A stretch of DNA of 64,000 nucleotides from Kribbella voronezhensis (GCF_004365175.1 NZ_SOCE01000002.1:744001-808000); one strand, 5' to 3'; positions 18,246-27,259 are shown, counted from the first letter of the stretch. Translations and numbers: made by a program. The notes: generated from the sequence alone by a model not told the origin.

Positions 18246-19121
18246 TCAGCGGACGATCGCGACGGGGCAGTGGGCGTGGTGCAGGACGTGCTGACTGGTC
18301 GACCCGAGCAGCAGCCCGGTGAAACCGCCACGTCCGCGCGAGCCGACGACCAGCAGGTCTGCCGCCCCGGCCGCGTGCAACAGGGCACGAGCCGGCTGAC
18401 CCGGGATCAGTTCGACGTCCACCTCGATGTCCGGGTGATCGGAGCGCGGCCCGGACAGAGCCTCGGCGACCAGAACCTCCGACGCCTTGCGGACCTGTTC
18501 GTTGTCGAACACCAACTCGCCACGGCCGTTCTCGTAGGTGGAGAAGGGACTGTTCCAGGCGTGCACGGCGACCACCCGGGCGCCGAGCGCCTCGGCCTGC
18601 TCGAAGGCGAAGTCGACGGCCTTGGCAGACAGCTTCGATCCGTCCACGCCGACCACGACGCGACGCCTGTTGTGCAGTGTCGGCAAGGTGTCGGGCGGCA
18701 CGACGACGACCGGGCACTGCGCGTGCGCACCGACCTGTACGGCGACCGAGCCGAGGATCATGCCGGTGAAGCCGCCGAGGCCGCGGCTGCCGAGGACGAG
18801 GATGCGGGCCTGAGCGCTCTCTTCGACCAGAGCGGGGGCCGGCGGACCCTCCAGCAGCAGGGCGTCCACGCGCAGCCCGGGGTGCCGCAGCCGCACGGAC
18901 TCGGCCAGTGCTTCGAGGCCTCGTTCGCGGGCGGTACGCAGCGCCGCCAGTGGTACCACCTTGCCGGGCGAGGGCCGATCGACGATGACGAGCTCGAAGA
19001 CCTCGACGATCCGCAGGGAGGTGTGCTCGCGAATCGCTTCGGCCGCGGCCCAGTTCAGTGCTGCGCTGCTCGCCTGTGAGCCGTCGTATCCCACGACGAC
19101 CGGGGCGGTCTGTGACGACAT
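18246..19121 (-). CDS. Universal stress protein, tandem UspA domains (USP-2)
   Basis: 291 residues with two UspA domains. Both have intact nucleotide-binding loops (GSRGLGGFTGMILGSVA and GSRGRGGFTGLLLGSTS). The second domain ends in HAHCPVAIVR. ATG 19121 is preceded by GAGGAGG, which decides the start against 19205. Upstream lies a box pair at 19184-19220. The GyrI-like gene follows on the same strand. This is the most canonical of the five USPs in the window. Confidence 0.92.
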   Translation of the reverse strand: MSSQTAPVVVGYDGSQASSAALNWAAAEAIREHTSLRIVEVFELVIVDRPSPGKVVPLAALRTARERGLEALAESVRLRHPGLRVDALLLEGPPAPALVEESAQARILVLGSRGLGGFTGMILGSVAVQVGAHAQCPVVVVPPDTLPTLHNRRRVVVGVDGSKLSAKAVDFAFEQAEALGARVVAVHAWNSPFSTYENGRGELVFDNEQVRKASEVLVAEALSGPRSDHPDIEVDVELIPGQPARALLHAAGAADLLVVGSRGRGGFTGLLLGSTSQHVLHHAHCPVAIVR

Positions 19122-19183
19122 GGTTCCTCCTCGGAGCTGGACTCTCTGATTCGACTCTCGCCGCTCACGGTCCTCCCGGGCAG

Positions 19184-19220
19184 GGCTGATGGTCCTGTCC
19201 TGCAAGGGTCGTCAGGCCTC
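19184..19220. promoter_or_regulatory. Paired DosR-type boxes upstream of USP-2
   Basis: GGGCTGATGGTCCT (19184-19197) and GGGTCGTCAGGCCT (19207-19220) start exactly 23 nt apart, 63-99 nt upstream of the USP-2 ATG. The distal copy overlaps the stop codon region of the GH65 gene. Each is an imperfect copy of the 14-mer. Confidence 0.55.
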
Positions 19221-21612
19221 ACGCATCCGGCCACTGCACCGTCTCGCCGGCGGCGAGCGACCTCGTCGTACCGTGGCAGCGGACCTTGATCGGCGGCGCG
19301 GTGCCCTGGTCGGCGGCGACTCGCAGGTGGTCCGTGCCCACCTCGACGGTCAGCCGCTGGCCGCGGTACCGAAGAGTCATCAGCATCCTGCCGAGCCCGG
19401 CCGGCCAGTGTGGATCGAAGCGCAGCACGTCGCCGGACATGGTGAGACCGGTGAAACACCGCTGCACCACGTCGACGCTGCCGGCCATCGCGGCCAGGTG
19501 AATGCCTTCGGCGGTGGTACCGGTCTGAGCGGGATCGCCGGAATCGGAACGCAACGCCTGCGAGAGGAACATCAAAGCCTGGTCCGGATCGAGCGACGCC
19601 AGCCCCCACGCGTGGACGACAGCACTCAACGACGAGCCATGGCAGGTGCGAGCGAGGTAGTAGCGGACCGTACGACGGATAAGCTGGGTGTTGATCGGGT
19701 AGCCCAGCCGCTCCAGCAGGGTGTCGAGCTCGTGCCGGGGGAGCAGGTAGAGCAGCATCAGGACGTCCGCCTGCTTGGACACCTGGTACGCCGAGACCTG
19801 GTGCCCCTCTGCCTCCAGGATCCGGTCCAGCCGGCGGATGTCGCCGTACTGGCGGCGGTAGTGGTCCCAGTCGAGCTCGGCCAGGTCGGCGTACCCCTCG
19901 AACTGGCTGATCACGCCGTCGTGGAACGGCACGTACATCCGCCTGGTCAGCTCCTCCCAGTGGCTCACCTCCTGCGGCCGCAGTCCGAGCTTGTCGGTGA
20001 GTTCGACTCGCCTCCAACCGGGTAGCCGGTCGAGTGCCTCGGCCGCCCGACGGAACAGCCAGACGGCCATCACGTTGGTGTAGGCGTTGTTGTCGATGCC
20101 CTCGTCCGGGCGGCCGGGGTAACCGGTGTGGAACTCGTCCGGACCGACCACACCCTCGATCACGTACCGGTCGCGGGTTTCGTCGTACCGGGCCAGGTCC
20201 GCGAAGAACCGCGCCACCTCCACGATCACCTCGGCGGCATGATCGGCCAGGAACTCGTCGTCACCGGTCGCCTCGACGTACTGCCACATCGTGTAGGCCA
20301 CGGCCAGCCCGACGTGCCGTTGCCGGTAGGTGGCGTCGACGTTCCAGCGGCCGGACAGCGGGTTCAGATGCAGCCGCTGGCTCTCCTCGCGGCCGTCACT
20401 GCCGGACTGCCACGGATACATCGCGCCCCGGCACCCGATCTGGGCGGCCGCCCGCCGAGCAGCCGGCAGCCGTCGGTGCCGGTAGCGCAGCAGGGTGCGG
20501 GTGAGGGCCGGCATCCGCAACGTCAGGACGGGGAAGACGAACAGCTCGTCCCAGAAGATGTGGCCGCGGTACGCCTCGCCGTGCAGACCCCGCGCCGGTA
20601 CGCCGGCATCGGCGTCCGAACTGTGGGGCGAGACCGACTGCAGCAGATGGAACAGATTCAGCCGTACTGCGGCAGGTGTGCCGTCGGCCGGTTCTTCGAG
20701 CTCGACGGCGAACTGCTGCCACAGCTGCGACCACGCCAGCGCGTGCGGCTCCGCGAGTTCGTCGAACACCGGCCGCTCGGGCAGCGCGGACAGCGCGGCC
20801 AGGACGGGCTCCGAGATGGCGATGTCGCGCGCGGTGTAGACGGTGGCGGCCTTGTCGGCGCGGACCACATCGCCGGGCCGGACTGCGATCGCGTAGTCCG
20901 AATAGGCTGAGCTGGAATCGACGACCCGGATCGGTTCGTCGATCGGAAGGCCGTTGTGGCGCACCGTGGTACGGGTCGCCACCGCCAACCGCACGTGCGA
21001 CTGGCTTGTCCGGGCCACGACGAGCGCGGTGTTGTCGTCGGGCAGACTCGGCTCGAGGTCGACGAGGTGCTGACCGGACAGCTTCTGGTAGCGGTCCACG
21101 CCGCTGTTGGTGACGCTGCCGTCGACGCCGGACCTGAACCGCAGTACGCCGGAGAAGTTCTCGGCCGAGACGACCAGGGTCTGAGCGGCCAGATGGCTGT
21201 CGGCCATGCTGACGAACCGGCGCTCGGTGCCCGACAAGATGTTGCCGTCGGCAACTTGGAGGCGGAACCGGCGGGTCAGGATGCCGCGGCGGAGGTCGAG
21301 TTCCTGCTGGTGTTCCAGCAACTCGGCGTCGTCGGGGCCGATCCAGTCGCCGTCGCCGATCGCGAAGCACAGCGGCAGCCAGTCCGGCAGGTTGACCAGG
21401 CTCTCGTTCTCGACCGTGCGGCCCTCGATCTCGTCCGTGAGCCGGTTGTAGAGACCGGCCACATAGGTGCCCGGGTAGTGCCGGCCACCGGCCCGGGAAC
21501 CGGCCCACGCGCCGCGGGTCGCGAAGTACCCGTTGCCGACGGTGCAGAGTGCTTCGCGGCGGCGCTCGTCGGACGGATCGTACCCGTCGAAGCTCAGCAT
21601 CCACTCGTTCAT
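19219..21612 (-). CDS. GH65-family glycoside phosphorylase/hydrolase
   Basis: 797 residues, the full length of the GH65 family (maltose, trehalose or kojibiose phosphorylases). It has the N-terminal beta-sandwich start (DPSDERRREALCTVGNGYF), the FWDELFVFP motif near 353-360 and the catalytic general acid Glu493 in GPDEFH. Phosphorolysis would yield beta-glucose 1-phosphate, which the adjacent beta-phosphoglucomutase converts to glucose 6-phosphate, saving one ATP per disaccharide. The start ATG overlaps the upstream gene's stop by 4 nt. Mycobacterial Rv3401 is a comparable protein beside Rv3400. Exact disaccharide unknown. Confidence 0.9.
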   Translation of the reverse strand: MNEWMLSFDGYDPSDERRREALCTVGNGYFATRGAWAGSRAGGRHYPGTYVAGLYNRLTDEIEGRTVENESLVNLPDWLPLCFAIGDGDWIGPDDAELLEHQQELDLRRGILTRRFRLQVADGNILSGTERRFVSMADSHLAAQTLVVSAENFSGVLRFRSGVDGSVTNSGVDRYQKLSGQHLVDLEPSLPDDNTALVVARTSQSHVRLAVATRTTVRHNGLPIDEPIRVVDSSSAYSDYAIAVRPGDVVRADKAATVYTARDIAISEPVLAALSALPERPVFDELAEPHALAWSQLWQQFAVELEEPADGTPAAVRLNLFHLLQSVSPHSSDADAGVPARGLHGEAYRGHIFWDELFVFPVLTLRMPALTRTLLRYRHRRLPAARRAAAQIGCRGAMYPWQSGSDGREESQRLHLNPLSGRWNVDATYRQRHVGLAVAYTMWQYVEATGDDEFLADHAAEVIVEVARFFADLARYDETRDRYVIEGVVGPDEFHTGYPGRPDEGIDNNAYTNVMAVWLFRRAAEALDRLPGWRRVELTDKLGLRPQEVSHWEELTRRMYVPFHDGVISQFEGYADLAELDWDHYRRQYGDIRRLDRILEAEGHQVSAYQVSKQADVLMLLYLLPRHELDTLLERLGYPINTQLIRRTVRYYLARTCHGSSLSAVVHAWGLASLDPDQALMFLSQALRSDSGDPAQTGTTAEGIHLAAMAGSVDVVQRCFTGLTMSGDVLRFDPHWPAGLGRMLMTLRYRGQRLTVEVGTDHLRVAADQGTAPPIKVRCHGTTRSLAAGETVQWPDA

Positions 21613-22367
21613 CGGGCCGGCTCGTACTCGGGGACGACACTGACCTCGGCCAGGTCGGCGACGACCAGGTCTGCGCCGTGCGCGGTCAACTCGTCGGCGT
21701 GATCGTCGCGATCGACGCCGATCACCAGCCCGAAACCGCCCGCCCGGCCGGCCTCCACACCGGCCAGTGCGTCCTCGACGACGACGGTCCGGGACGGCGT
21801 CACCCCCAGCCGGTGAGCCGCGACCAGGAAGACGGCCGGATCGGGTTTGCCGGCAAGTCCGAGTTCGCGGGCTGCCAGACCGTCCACGCGGACATCGAAG
21901 ACATCCTGCAGGCCGGCGGCGGCGAGCACGTCGGCACAGTTTCTGCTGGCCGAGATGACGGCGTACGACAGGCCTGATGCGGCGAGTTGCCCGATCAGCG
22001 CGACTGTTCCCGGAAAGGCATGCGTGCCCTCTTCCTCGAGGCTCCGGAGGAAGTAGTGATCCTTACGGTCGCCGAGTCCCCGCACGGTCGCCTCGTCGAC
22101 CTCGATACCGCGGGAGGCCAGGAAGGTCCGTACGCCGTCGTAGCGGGACCGGCCGTCGACGTAGCGCAGGTAGTCCTCGTCGGTGAAGGCCGAGTGGTCT
22201 TCGTCGCGGGCCGCAGGACGGGCAGTCAGGAACTCGTCGAACAGCCTTCGCCAGGCTCGGGAGTGCACCGATGCGGTGTCGGTGACGACGCCGTCCAGGT
22301 CGAACACGACGGCGTCGTACCGGGTAGCGTCGATGACTGCCTGATCAGCGGTCGGAACTGGTGTCAT
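21609..22367 (-). CDS. Beta-phosphoglucomutase-family HAD hydrolase
   Basis: 252 residues. HAD motif I is FDLDGVVTDT with Asp23 and Asp25, motif II SASRN, motif III lysine in GLAGKPDP, and motif IV VVEDALAGVEAG. The cap region contains the DEDYLRYVDGRSRYDGV segment typical of beta-PGM. It would turn beta-glucose 1-phosphate into glucose 6-phosphate. It is translationally coupled (ATGA) to the GH65 gene, which supports the mutase assignment over a phosphatase. A DosR-type box lies 36 nt upstream of its ATG. Confidence 0.88.
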   Translation of the reverse strand: MTPVPTADQAVIDATRYDAVVFDLDGVVTDTASVHSRAWRRLFDEFLTARPAARDEDHSAFTDEDYLRYVDGRSRYDGVRTFLASRGIEVDEATVRGLGDRKDHYFLRSLEEEGTHAFPGTVALIGQLAASGLSYAVISASRNCADVLAAAGLQDVFDVRVDGLAARELGLAGKPDPAVFLVAAHRLGVTPSRTVVVEDALAGVEAGRAGGFGLVIGVDRDDHADELTAHGADLVVADLAEVSVVPEYEPAR

Positions 22368-22402
22368 GAAGACACTCTGACCCTGTCCCGCGAACCCTCC
22401 CA

Positions 22403-22416
22403 GGGCCCAAGGTCAC
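22403..22416. promoter_or_regulatory. DosR-type box upstream of beta-PGM/GH65 operon
   Basis: GGGCCCAAGGTCAC matches at all but one informative position. It is 36 nt from the beta-PGM ATG on the minus strand. A second strong box lies 58 nt further right (22461), not at the usual 22-23 nt. Confidence 0.6.
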
Positions 22417-22460
22417 CTCCACCCGGGCCGGCCTGCCCCGGTCCACCGTCCTGCCGGCTA

Positions 22461-22474
22461 GGGACCTTGGCCCC
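22461..22474. promoter_or_regulatory. DosR-type box in gap before Rv1733c-like gene
   Basis: GGGACCTTGGCCCC keeps the whole left half and the core of the motif, with one shift in the right half. It lies 170 nt upstream of the Rv1733c-like ATG (22644) and 94 nt from the divergent beta-PGM start. Confidence 0.6.
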
Positions 22475-22643
22475 TGCCGCCGGCCGGACGACGCGGAGAT
22501 GCTGTCAGTACAGGGGAGCCGGCCGGCTCGCCGGACCGGGGACAGACAGAGGTGGCCGAGGCCACGAGATCCGCCGTCATCAGGACGGGCACCCCGGACC
22601 CGGTCAGCCGGCGGTCCCCCTCCATCTGCCCGAGGGGACAGCG

Positions 22644-23255
22644 ATGAGCACCGACCGACCGCGACGTGCCGAGTCGTGGGTCGCGATGCAGACCCGGCGA
22701 CTGGGTTTCGGTCGCAATCCGCTGCGCCGCCCGTCCGACCGCTTCGAGGCCTTGCTGACCTGGATCGTCCTGCTGACCGGCCTCCTGATGGTTCCGGCCG
22801 GAGCCGCTGCCGGTACTTCGATCCGCGACGCGAGCCAGACCCGGGCCACCGAGCAGCGCATGCTCCTTCACGAGGTCCTGGCCCGAACCACCGCTGAGAC
22901 GCCGGCCCTGACCGGGCAGGAGATCGGCCTGGTCACCTGGCCGGTCACCGTGAGCTGGCAGGACGAGACCGGTCTCGACCACCGCGGCCGGACGGACGTG
23001 GCGCTTGGTACGAAGGCCGGCACCGAGGTGACCGTCTGGATCGACGGAGTCGGCGCCGTCGCGAAGCCGCCCCGGCCTGCCGGTGACAGCGCGGCGATCG
23101 GCACGGCGGCAGGGTTCGGCATCGTCGCCTGCTGTTGGCTCGCGCTGTGGTTGTTCCTGCTCCTCGCTCGCTGTGCGCTTGACCGCAGGCGACTCGCGAA
23201 CTGGGCGGCCGAGTGGAAGCAGGTGGCCGCCGACTGGACCCGCCGCGACCGCTGA
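22644..23255 (+). CDS. Rv1733c-like membrane protein
   Basis: 203 residues with two hydrophobic segments (about 38-60 and 150-172) flanking an extracytoplasmic domain. The N-terminal pattern RNPLRRPSDRFEA and the turn GTKAGTEVTVWIDGVG resemble M. tuberculosis Rv1733c, a DosR-regulon membrane antigen of unknown function. ATG 22644 follows GAGGGGACAGCG. The in-frame extension to 21987 runs antisense through the beta-PGM gene and is rejected. A near-perfect hairpin terminator follows 14 nt after the stop. Confidence 0.82.
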   Translation: MSTDRPRRAESWVAMQTRRLGFGRNPLRRPSDRFEALLTWIVLLTGLLMVPAGAAAGTSIRDASQTRATEQRMLLHEVLARTTAETPALTGQEIGLVTWPVTVSWQDETGLDHRGRTDVALGTKAGTEVTVWIDGVGAVAKPPRPAGDSAAIGTAAGFGIVACCWLALWLFLLLARCALDRRRLANWAAEWKQVAADWTRRDR

Positions 23256-23268
23256 ACTGTCCGGCGTA

Positions 23269-23306
23269 CAGAACGGCCCGGTCCTTGGCTGGACCGGGCC
23301 GTTCTG
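23269..23306. terminator. Perfect 16-bp hairpin terminator
   Basis: Arms CAGAACGGCCCGGTCC (23269-23284) and its exact complement (23291-23306) are separated by a 6-nt loop. The hairpin lies between the convergent stops of the Rv1733c-like gene (23255) and Acg-2 (23319) and probably works in both directions. Confidence 0.85.
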
Positions 23307-23318
23307 GTCGGATGTCGT

Positions 23319-24305
23319 CTACTGCCAGACGTCCAGCGTGTCGTGCCAGGAACGCCTCGGCGTCTCGGCGGCGGACTCGGCGGGATAGCCGGCCCGGAGG
23401 ACGAGTTGCGGCCACGCGCCGTGGCCGACCAGGTCCTGGACCTGAGGTCGCAGCGCCGAATACTCGATGGCCTGGTTGAGGAACGAGACCACCACGTCGT
23501 AAGACGTTGCTATGAGCAACGAATGCTGCAGCGCCATGCCGGCCCGCGTCCAGCCGACCTGGTCGTCGACGGCAGTGGTGAGGACCGCGATCAGCGGATC
23601 GGTCTCGAAAGCTGCCGAGTCGCGGGCGGGATCGGCGTACCCGGCGGACAGGTCACGGACCGCGGCGGGCTTGGTGGGCAGTGGCCCGAGTGCGGCTGAC
23701 GGGACGCCCTCATGGGCGCGATCGCCGCCGACCCAACGGCCCCGTTCGGTCAGTCGGTCCTCGTCGTGCAGTTCGAGTACATCGGCGGCCTGCAGAGTCT
23801 GACCCAACTTGTACCGGGCGGCGGCGTCGAGCCAGCGGAGTTCGCCACCCTCGCACCGTGCCGCGGAAGTGATCTGGTCGAGCACCGTCGAGGGGACGTC
23901 GGTGGTCGCCAGCGGGCCACGATAGGTGCGGCGACGGCGCAGCTGGCTGTAGAGGGCGCCGAGTGGCGAGTTGCGGGACGGATGCCGGGCACCGAGGAAG
24001 ATGCGGACCGCGATGTCGGGGCGGTCCGGATCCGGGTCGATCGCCAGGGTGGTGTCGTAGCCGAGCATCGCGGCGCTCACCCGCAAATTGAAGGCAGCCG
24101 CACCGAGGCCGATCCTGGTCATCCGCCCGGACGGATCCTCGGCCGGCAGCGTGCGGTCCTCGTCGAGCAGGACGTCGACCACCGAACCGGTCACCTCGAA
24201 GCGCCACGGCTGCGTGTTGTGCATCGACGGCGCGGTGGCGGCCGCGCTGAGCAGGATGCCGACCTCGTCGTGACTGAGCAGCGGGTTGTCGTGCTGGATC
24301 ACCAT
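23319..24305 (-). CDS. Acg-family nitroreductase-like protein (Acg-2)
   Basis: 328 residues with APSMHNTQPWRFEV near residue 25, LPAEDPSGR, the RRRTYRGP motif and a C-terminal VLRAGY segment, all as in Acg (Rv2032). It probably binds FMN. Catalytic nitroreduction is not assured in this family. ATG 24305 overlaps the end of the beta-CASP nuclease gene by 7 nt. It is the last gene of a four-gene operon that starts with another Acg paralogue (Acg-3). Confidence 0.88.
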   Translation of the reverse strand: MVIQHDNPLLSHDEVGILLSAAATAPSMHNTQPWRFEVTGSVVDVLLDEDRTLPAEDPSGRMTRIGLGAAAFNLRVSAAMLGYDTTLAIDPDPDRPDIAVRIFLGARHPSRNSPLGALYSQLRRRRTYRGPLATTDVPSTVLDQITSAARCEGGELRWLDAAARYKLGQTLQAADVLELHDEDRLTERGRWVGGDRAHEGVPSAALGPLPTKPAAVRDLSAGYADPARDSAAFETDPLIAVLTTAVDDQVGWTRAGMALQHSLLIATSYDVVVSFLNQAIEYSALRPQVQDLVGHGAWPQLVLRAGYPAESAAETPRRSWHDTLDVWQ

Positions 24306-25678
24306 AATCTGACCCTCTCCAGGTGCTGTGGCGCGACTGCGAGCCAGCCGAGCTCGGTGCTGATGCGATCGACCAGGGCCTGCCGGGCGTCCGGCTCGCC
24401 GTGGACGACATAGACGGTCTGTGGTGGCTCCGGACTCGCGGCCAGCCAGCCGATCAGTTCGTCGGAGTCCGCATGGGCGGAGAATTCGGGGAAGTCGGCG
24501 ACCTGGGCGCGGACCGGTACGTACCGGCCGTGGATCTTCACGGAGGTAGCGCCTTCGAGCAGGCTGCGTCCCCGTGTGCCGGGGACCTGGAAGCCCGTCA
24601 GCAGCACGGTGTTGCGCCGGTCAGGCAGCTGGTAGCGCAAGTGGTGCAGAACCCGGCCGCCGGTCGCCATGCCGGAGGCGGACACGATGATGCAGGGACG
24701 GCCTGGGTTGTTCAGCCGCTGTGACTCGTCCGCGCTGTGGACCAGCCGGAGGTCACCAGGGTCGAACGGGTCGCCCGGACCGGTCAGGTCGTCCCGCAGC
24801 TCGGGTGCCTTCTCCTCGATCGCGGTCCGGTAGGCGTTCAGGGCGTTCAGGGCCATCGGGCTGTCGACGTAGACGGGCAGATAGGGGATCAGGCCGTCAT
24901 GGGCCAGGCCGGCCAGCGTGTGCAGCACGATCGCCGTACGGTCGACCGCGAAGGCCGGGATCAGCGTCGTACCGCCTCGGTGGGCGGTCATCGTGATGAG
25001 CCTGCCCAGCCGCTCGCGATCCATCGGCGTGTGCTTGCGGTTGCCGTAGGTCGACTCGATGACGACGGCGTCGGCCGCCGGGGGAGTGGCCGGCGGCCGG
25101 AGCAGCGGGTGCGACTGCCGGCCGAGGTCTCCACTGACCAGCAGGCGATGGCCGTGACGCTCGAGGACGGCGAAGGTCGAACCAAGGATGTGGCCCGCGC
25201 GATGCAGTGTGACCGCGGTACCGCCCGGCAGTTCTGTCTTGCTGTCACCGACCGGTTGGAAGAGCGCTATCGCCCGCTCGGCGTCGGCCGTGTCGAACAA
25301 CGGCAGCGGGGGATCGTGACGCGAGTAGTTTCCAGCTCTGGCCTGCTCGGCGTCCTCCTCCTGCAGGTGGGCGGCATCGCGCAGTACGATCGCGGCGACG
25401 TCCGCGGTGGACTCGGAGCAGATCACCGGGCCCCTGAATCCCTGCCGCACAAGGGCAGGCAGGTAGCCGCAGTGGTCGAGGTGGGCATGTGTCAGTACGA
25501 CGGCCCGCAGGCTCGCCGGGTCGACCGGGAACTCGTCCCAGTTGCGCCGGCGCCAGACGGCCTCGCCCTGGAAGACTCCGCAGTCGGTCAGATAGCGCTG
25601 CCCTTCCTCTTCGTAGAGGAACTTGCTGCCGGTGACGGTTCCGGCAGCGCCCAGGAATGTCAGTACGCCGGCGGTCAT
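24299..25678 (-). CDS. Metallo-beta-lactamase/beta-CASP RNase-like protein
   Basis: 459 residues with the MBL core motif THAHLDHCGYLP (HxHxDH), SGDLGRQSHPLL, the beta-CASP segments ESTYGNRKH and SASGMATGGRVLHHL, and terminal FSAHAD and VVHGEPDA motifs. This is the CPSF73-like/TTHA0252-like class of zinc-dependent RNA nucleases. A role in RNA turnover under hypoxia is inference. ATG 25678 overlaps the upstream stop as ATGA and fixes the start. The downstream Acg-2 gene overlaps by 7 nt. Confidence 0.88.
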   Translation of the reverse strand: MTAGVLTFLGAAGTVTGSKFLYEEEGQRYLTDCGVFQGEAVWRRRNWDEFPVDPASLRAVVLTHAHLDHCGYLPALVRQGFRGPVICSESTADVAAIVLRDAAHLQEEDAEQARAGNYSRHDPPLPLFDTADAERAIALFQPVGDSKTELPGGTAVTLHRAGHILGSTFAVLERHGHRLLVSGDLGRQSHPLLRPPATPPAADAVVIESTYGNRKHTPMDRERLGRLITMTAHRGGTTLIPAFAVDRTAIVLHTLAGLAHDGLIPYLPVYVDSPMALNALNAYRTAIEEKAPELRDDLTGPGDPFDPGDLRLVHSADESQRLNNPGRPCIIVSASGMATGGRVLHHLRYQLPDRRNTVLLTGFQVPGTRGRSLLEGATSVKIHGRYVPVRAQVADFPEFSAHADSDELIGWLAASPEPPQTVYVVHGEPDARQALVDRISTELGWLAVAPQHLERVRLW

Positions 25679-26166
25679 CGCAGGTCTCTCTCGTAGGCGT
25701 GTACAGCGGCCGTGAGCTGGTCGGACTGATCGGGGGTGAGCCGCGCAGTGAGGCTGGGGATCTCGACCTCCTGCCCGAACCGCAGCACGACGGTGCCCAG
25801 GGCGCGGACGGCGGCCAGGATCTCGACCGCCTGGAGCTGGAGTTGGGCGGTCTGGCCGAATCTGATCAGCTCGAGCCGCAGTTCCTCCATCCGGTCGACC
25901 AGTTGGACGAGTTCGTCGGTGATGATCGCGTTGTAGGCGGCCAGTGCGGCCGGGGCGTCGTCGTCCGGCAGAGCAGGCAACATCAGCGCACCGTCGGCGA
26001 CGATCCGCGGCAGGACGCGCCGCCGGTAGGTGCCGACCGTCCGCTGCAGGGTGTAGAGCAGCTTCTCCGGCTCGGTCCAGCCCTCGGCCGTGCACTCGTC
26101 CTCCAGCGCGGCGAGATCGTCTTCCCAGCGAGCGATCTCGGTCTGCAGCTCCCTGACGTCGTTCAT
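25675..26166 (-). CDS. Helical protein of unknown function between Acg-3 and the beta-CASP nuclease
   Basis: 163 residues, rich in Glu, Leu and Ala, with long predicted helices (residues 1-30, 75-135). There is no Cys and almost no His, so a hemerythrin or Fe-S fold is unlikely. No membrane segment or signal peptide. ATG 26166 shares a base with the Acg-3 stop (TGATG); GTG 26169 is an alternative. AGGAG precedes. The tight coupling to the nuclease downstream suggests a partner or adaptor (inference). I do not recognise a family. Confidence 0.75.
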   Translation of the reverse strand: MNDVRELQTEIARWEDDLAALEDECTAEGWTEPEKLLYTLQRTVGTYRRRVLPRIVADGALMLPALPDDDAPAALAAYNAIITDELVQLVDRMEELRLELIRFGQTAQLQLQAVEILAAVRALGTVVLRFGQEVEIPSLTARLTPDQSDQLTAAVHAYERDLR

Positions 26167-27146
26167 CACGACTCCTCGGCTCCGGTGTGGACGAAGGTGG
26201 AAACGGGTCGCCGGGGCGTAGCGCCGTGCACGGTGCTGTGGCCGAGGCGGATGACCATGTGGGCGTAGCCGGGTTTGCCGGTGATGCGCTGGACCGTGCG
26301 GCGCAGGTCGTCGAACTCGAGCGGCTGGTTGAGGAAGGCGGCCTTCAGGCCTTCCCGGGTGGCGACCAGCAACGTTCGCTGGAGCGCGAGGCCGGCGGTG
26401 AGTTGATCCGTCCTGGAGTCGCCGGCCGTCGACAGGATCGCCAGCGCGGGCTCGGTTTCGAAGGCCGCGGTCGGCCGGAGCCGATCAGCAGGCAAGGTGG
26501 CCATGTCGCGGACCGGGGCCGGGTAGGCGGCTGCCCGCGGACCCAGCACCGAACTGGGGACGCCTTCACCGACGCGCTCACCGCCGATCCAGTGGGAGCG
26601 CTCGTCGCGGCGGTGCCAGTCGCCGATCTCGCGCAGGTCGGTGTCGATCAGCAGGTCGAGTACCTCGTGGACCTTGTCGGGCGGCAGCCAGGTGAGGTCG
26701 GCGCCCTCGTCCATCGCGGCCCAGGTCAGCGCAAGCCGCGTGTCGGTGGACAGCGGCACCGGCCGGACCGGCTCCCTGCTGGTGTGCCGGCGGGGAATCT
26801 GGGTGAAGAGGTTCTGCAGGTTGCGGTCGGGGGTGTCCGTCGGCTCGACGACGATGCGGGCGACCAGGTCGGGTTCAGCCGGATCCGGCACCAGGCCGAA
26901 CCAGCTGTTGTAGCCCATCGACGCGGCAGCGCAGCGCAGGTTGTAGGTCGCGGCGCCGGCGGCGATGCGCATCGCCCGTCCGGTCGGGTCCTCGGCAGGC
27001 AGCGCGCGAGAGCCGTCCAGGAAGACGTCGATCACGTTGCCGTCGACCTCGAACCGCCACGGCTGGGTGTTGTGCATGCTCGGTGCCGCGACCGCAGCAC
27101 TGAGCAGTACGTCGATCTGTTCCATCGACAGCTGGTCTTCGGACAT
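26166..27146 (-). CDS. Acg-family nitroreductase-like protein (Acg-3)
   Basis: 326 residues with APSMHNTQPWRFEV near residue 23, LPAEDPTGRAMR, the RRHTSREP motif and the C-terminal MVIRLGHST segment. ATG 27146 has GGAGG upstream; the frame opens at 27161 but lacks a better site. It is the first gene of the operon Acg-3, unknown, beta-CASP nuclease, Acg-2. A box pair sits 78-113 nt upstream, shared with the divergent DoxX gene. Confidence 0.88.
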   Translation of the reverse strand: MSEDQLSMEQIDVLLSAAVAAPSMHNTQPWRFEVDGNVIDVFLDGSRALPAEDPTGRAMRIAAGAATYNLRCAAASMGYNSWFGLVPDPAEPDLVARIVVEPTDTPDRNLQNLFTQIPRRHTSREPVRPVPLSTDTRLALTWAAMDEGADLTWLPPDKVHEVLDLLIDTDLREIGDWHRRDERSHWIGGERVGEGVPSSVLGPRAAAYPAPVRDMATLPADRLRPTAAFETEPALAILSTAGDSRTDQLTAGLALQRTLLVATREGLKAAFLNQPLEFDDLRRTVQRITGKPGYAHMVIRLGHSTVHGATPRRPVSTFVHTGAEES

Positions 27147-27223
27147 GACGGGCCTCCACAACCTGCTCAGGCGGCAACCGCTGCCGCACCTTCAGCCTCG
27201 GCTCGGAACCCGTCCGTGCGCAG

Positions 27224-27259
27224 CAGGCATGGGTCCCGACCAGTCAGGCCCTTCGGCAC
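27224..27259. promoter_or_regulatory. Paired DosR-type boxes, Acg-3/DoxX divergent gap
   Basis: CAGGCATGGGTCCC (27224-27237) keeps a perfect right half. AGGCCCTTCGGCAC (27246-27259) matches at about 10 of 13 positions. They start 22 nt apart in the 197-nt gap between Acg-3 (minus) and the DoxX-like gene (plus, 27344). Confidence 0.5.
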
